Shown piece after piece: positions 21,635 to 22,004 of a stretch of DNA of 22,004 nucleotides (the first letter of the stretch is position 1; every line of letters starts with the position of its first letter). A program made the translations under genes and the position numbers. Under the pieces are notes generated by a model, which searched no databases, was not told the origin of the DNA, and was given only the letters and a program-made list of their open reading frames with translations. The DNA is from Anaerolineae bacterium (GTDB taxonomy: Bacteria; Chloroflexota; Anaerolineae; E26-bin7), in contig JAOZOT010000003.1 of the NCBI GenBank assembly GCA_029933115.1, forward strand, positions 1 to 22,004, in the 5' to 3' direction.

Positions 21635-22004
21635 GGGAGCAATCGCCACGGGGCTCTCCCCTACGCTGGACGCGTGGCGCCTGGACACGGGCGCCCAGGT
21701 TCTAGCGGCCGTGGCCATGACGGAGATCGGAACCACCGGAATCTACACTTACTCATGGGGCGCCTTCGATACCACCCTCCCCTACATGTTCCGGGCGGAC
21801 GGTGGGGCAACGTTGAAGAACGCGGACCGATACCTGGAAGCGGCGAACGAAGCCGAAGCGGCCGAAGAGATCACGGACCAGACGGACGTCCAGCTCTCCG
21901 CCGGCCACGGGGCCGGGAGCTGGGCCACGGCCACCGGCTTCGCCACACCCGGGGACGCCATGGACCTGGTGACGGATGCCGTGGACGCGGCCGCCGTGGC
22001 CACC
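21591..22004 (+). CDS. Tail/appendage protein, 5' part only
   Basis: From ATG 21591 the frame stays open to the window edge (138 codons) and continues beyond it. It begins MATITRIIAFPFKDRGAIAT and then GLSPTLDAWRLDTGAQVLAAVAMTEIG, with TTGIYTYSWGAFDTTLPYMF. This is an Ig-like domain pattern (residues ~1-85) common in phage appendage and baseplate proteins. An Ala/Glu-rich helical linker follows, then ATATGFATPGDAMDLVTDAV, a short motif repeated in many phage proteins of this sort. The first 44 bases overlap the previous gene in another frame. Name and full function cannot be settled from the fragment. Confidence 0.6.
   Translation, partial: MATITRIIAFPFKDRGAIATGLSPTLDAWRLDTGAQVLAAVAMTEIGTTGIYTYSWGAFDTTLPYMFRADGGATLKNADRYLEAANEAEAAEEITDQTDVQLSAGHGAGSWATATGFATPGDAMDLVTDAVDAAAVAT

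Overview
The window reads as the virion-structure half of a tailed bacteriophage (or prophage) with an HK97-type capsid and a long, probably non-contractile tail. Every convincing gene is on the + strand. Genes are packed with 1-4 base stop/start overlaps, and the order is the classic packaging, head, connector, tail, fibre order. No integrase, repressor, replication, lysis, tRNA, CRISPR or insertion-sequence gene is visible. GC is roughly 60% (estimated by eye). The host cannot be named; a GC-rich bacterium fits, and the tail tip (J-like protein, NlpC/P60-like hydrolase) resembles those of phages and gene transfer agents of Gram-negative bacteria.

Layout. 1-149: non-coding leader with strong hairpins and tandem 9-mers. 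150-434: very basic small protein. 473-2831: terminase small and large subunits. 2828-2986: 52-residue two-helix membrane protein. 2983-5620: portal, and a ClpP-type prohead protease with an extra N-terminal domain. 5796-7043: HK97-fold major capsid. 7044-7157: highly folded intergenic stretch. 7158-9742: putative decoration protein, Lys/Pro-tailed small protein, two head-tail connectors, HK97 gp10-like protein, tail-completion protein. 9744-10577: small structural protein and major tail tube protein. 10638-11311: tail assembly chaperone pair with an apparent -1 frameshift. 11311-13923: tape measure. 13925-18247: distal tail, hub-like protein, NlpC/P60-like peptidase, J-like tip protein with Fn3-like domains. 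18247-22004: fibre and appendage proteins, the last one cut by the window edge.

How the parts work together. TerS and TerL package DNA through the portal into a shell built from the capsid protein and matured by the protease. The connectors join the head to a tube of the major tail protein, whose length is set by the tape measure with help from the G/GT chaperones. The hub, peptidase, J-like and fibre proteins form the tip that recognises and opens the host.

The most unusual signals are at DNA level. TTCGAA occurs 26 times, in all three codon frames, with heavy CGAAG/CTTCG enrichment. The 9-mer GTTTAAACG occurs four times. A GTAGGACGCG...CTATAATT element is duplicated. Interlocking inverted repeats follow the capsid gene. 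At protein level, the extended protease, the Lys/Pro tail and the small membrane protein between terL and portal deserve a look. I see no clearly new defence or enzymatic system.
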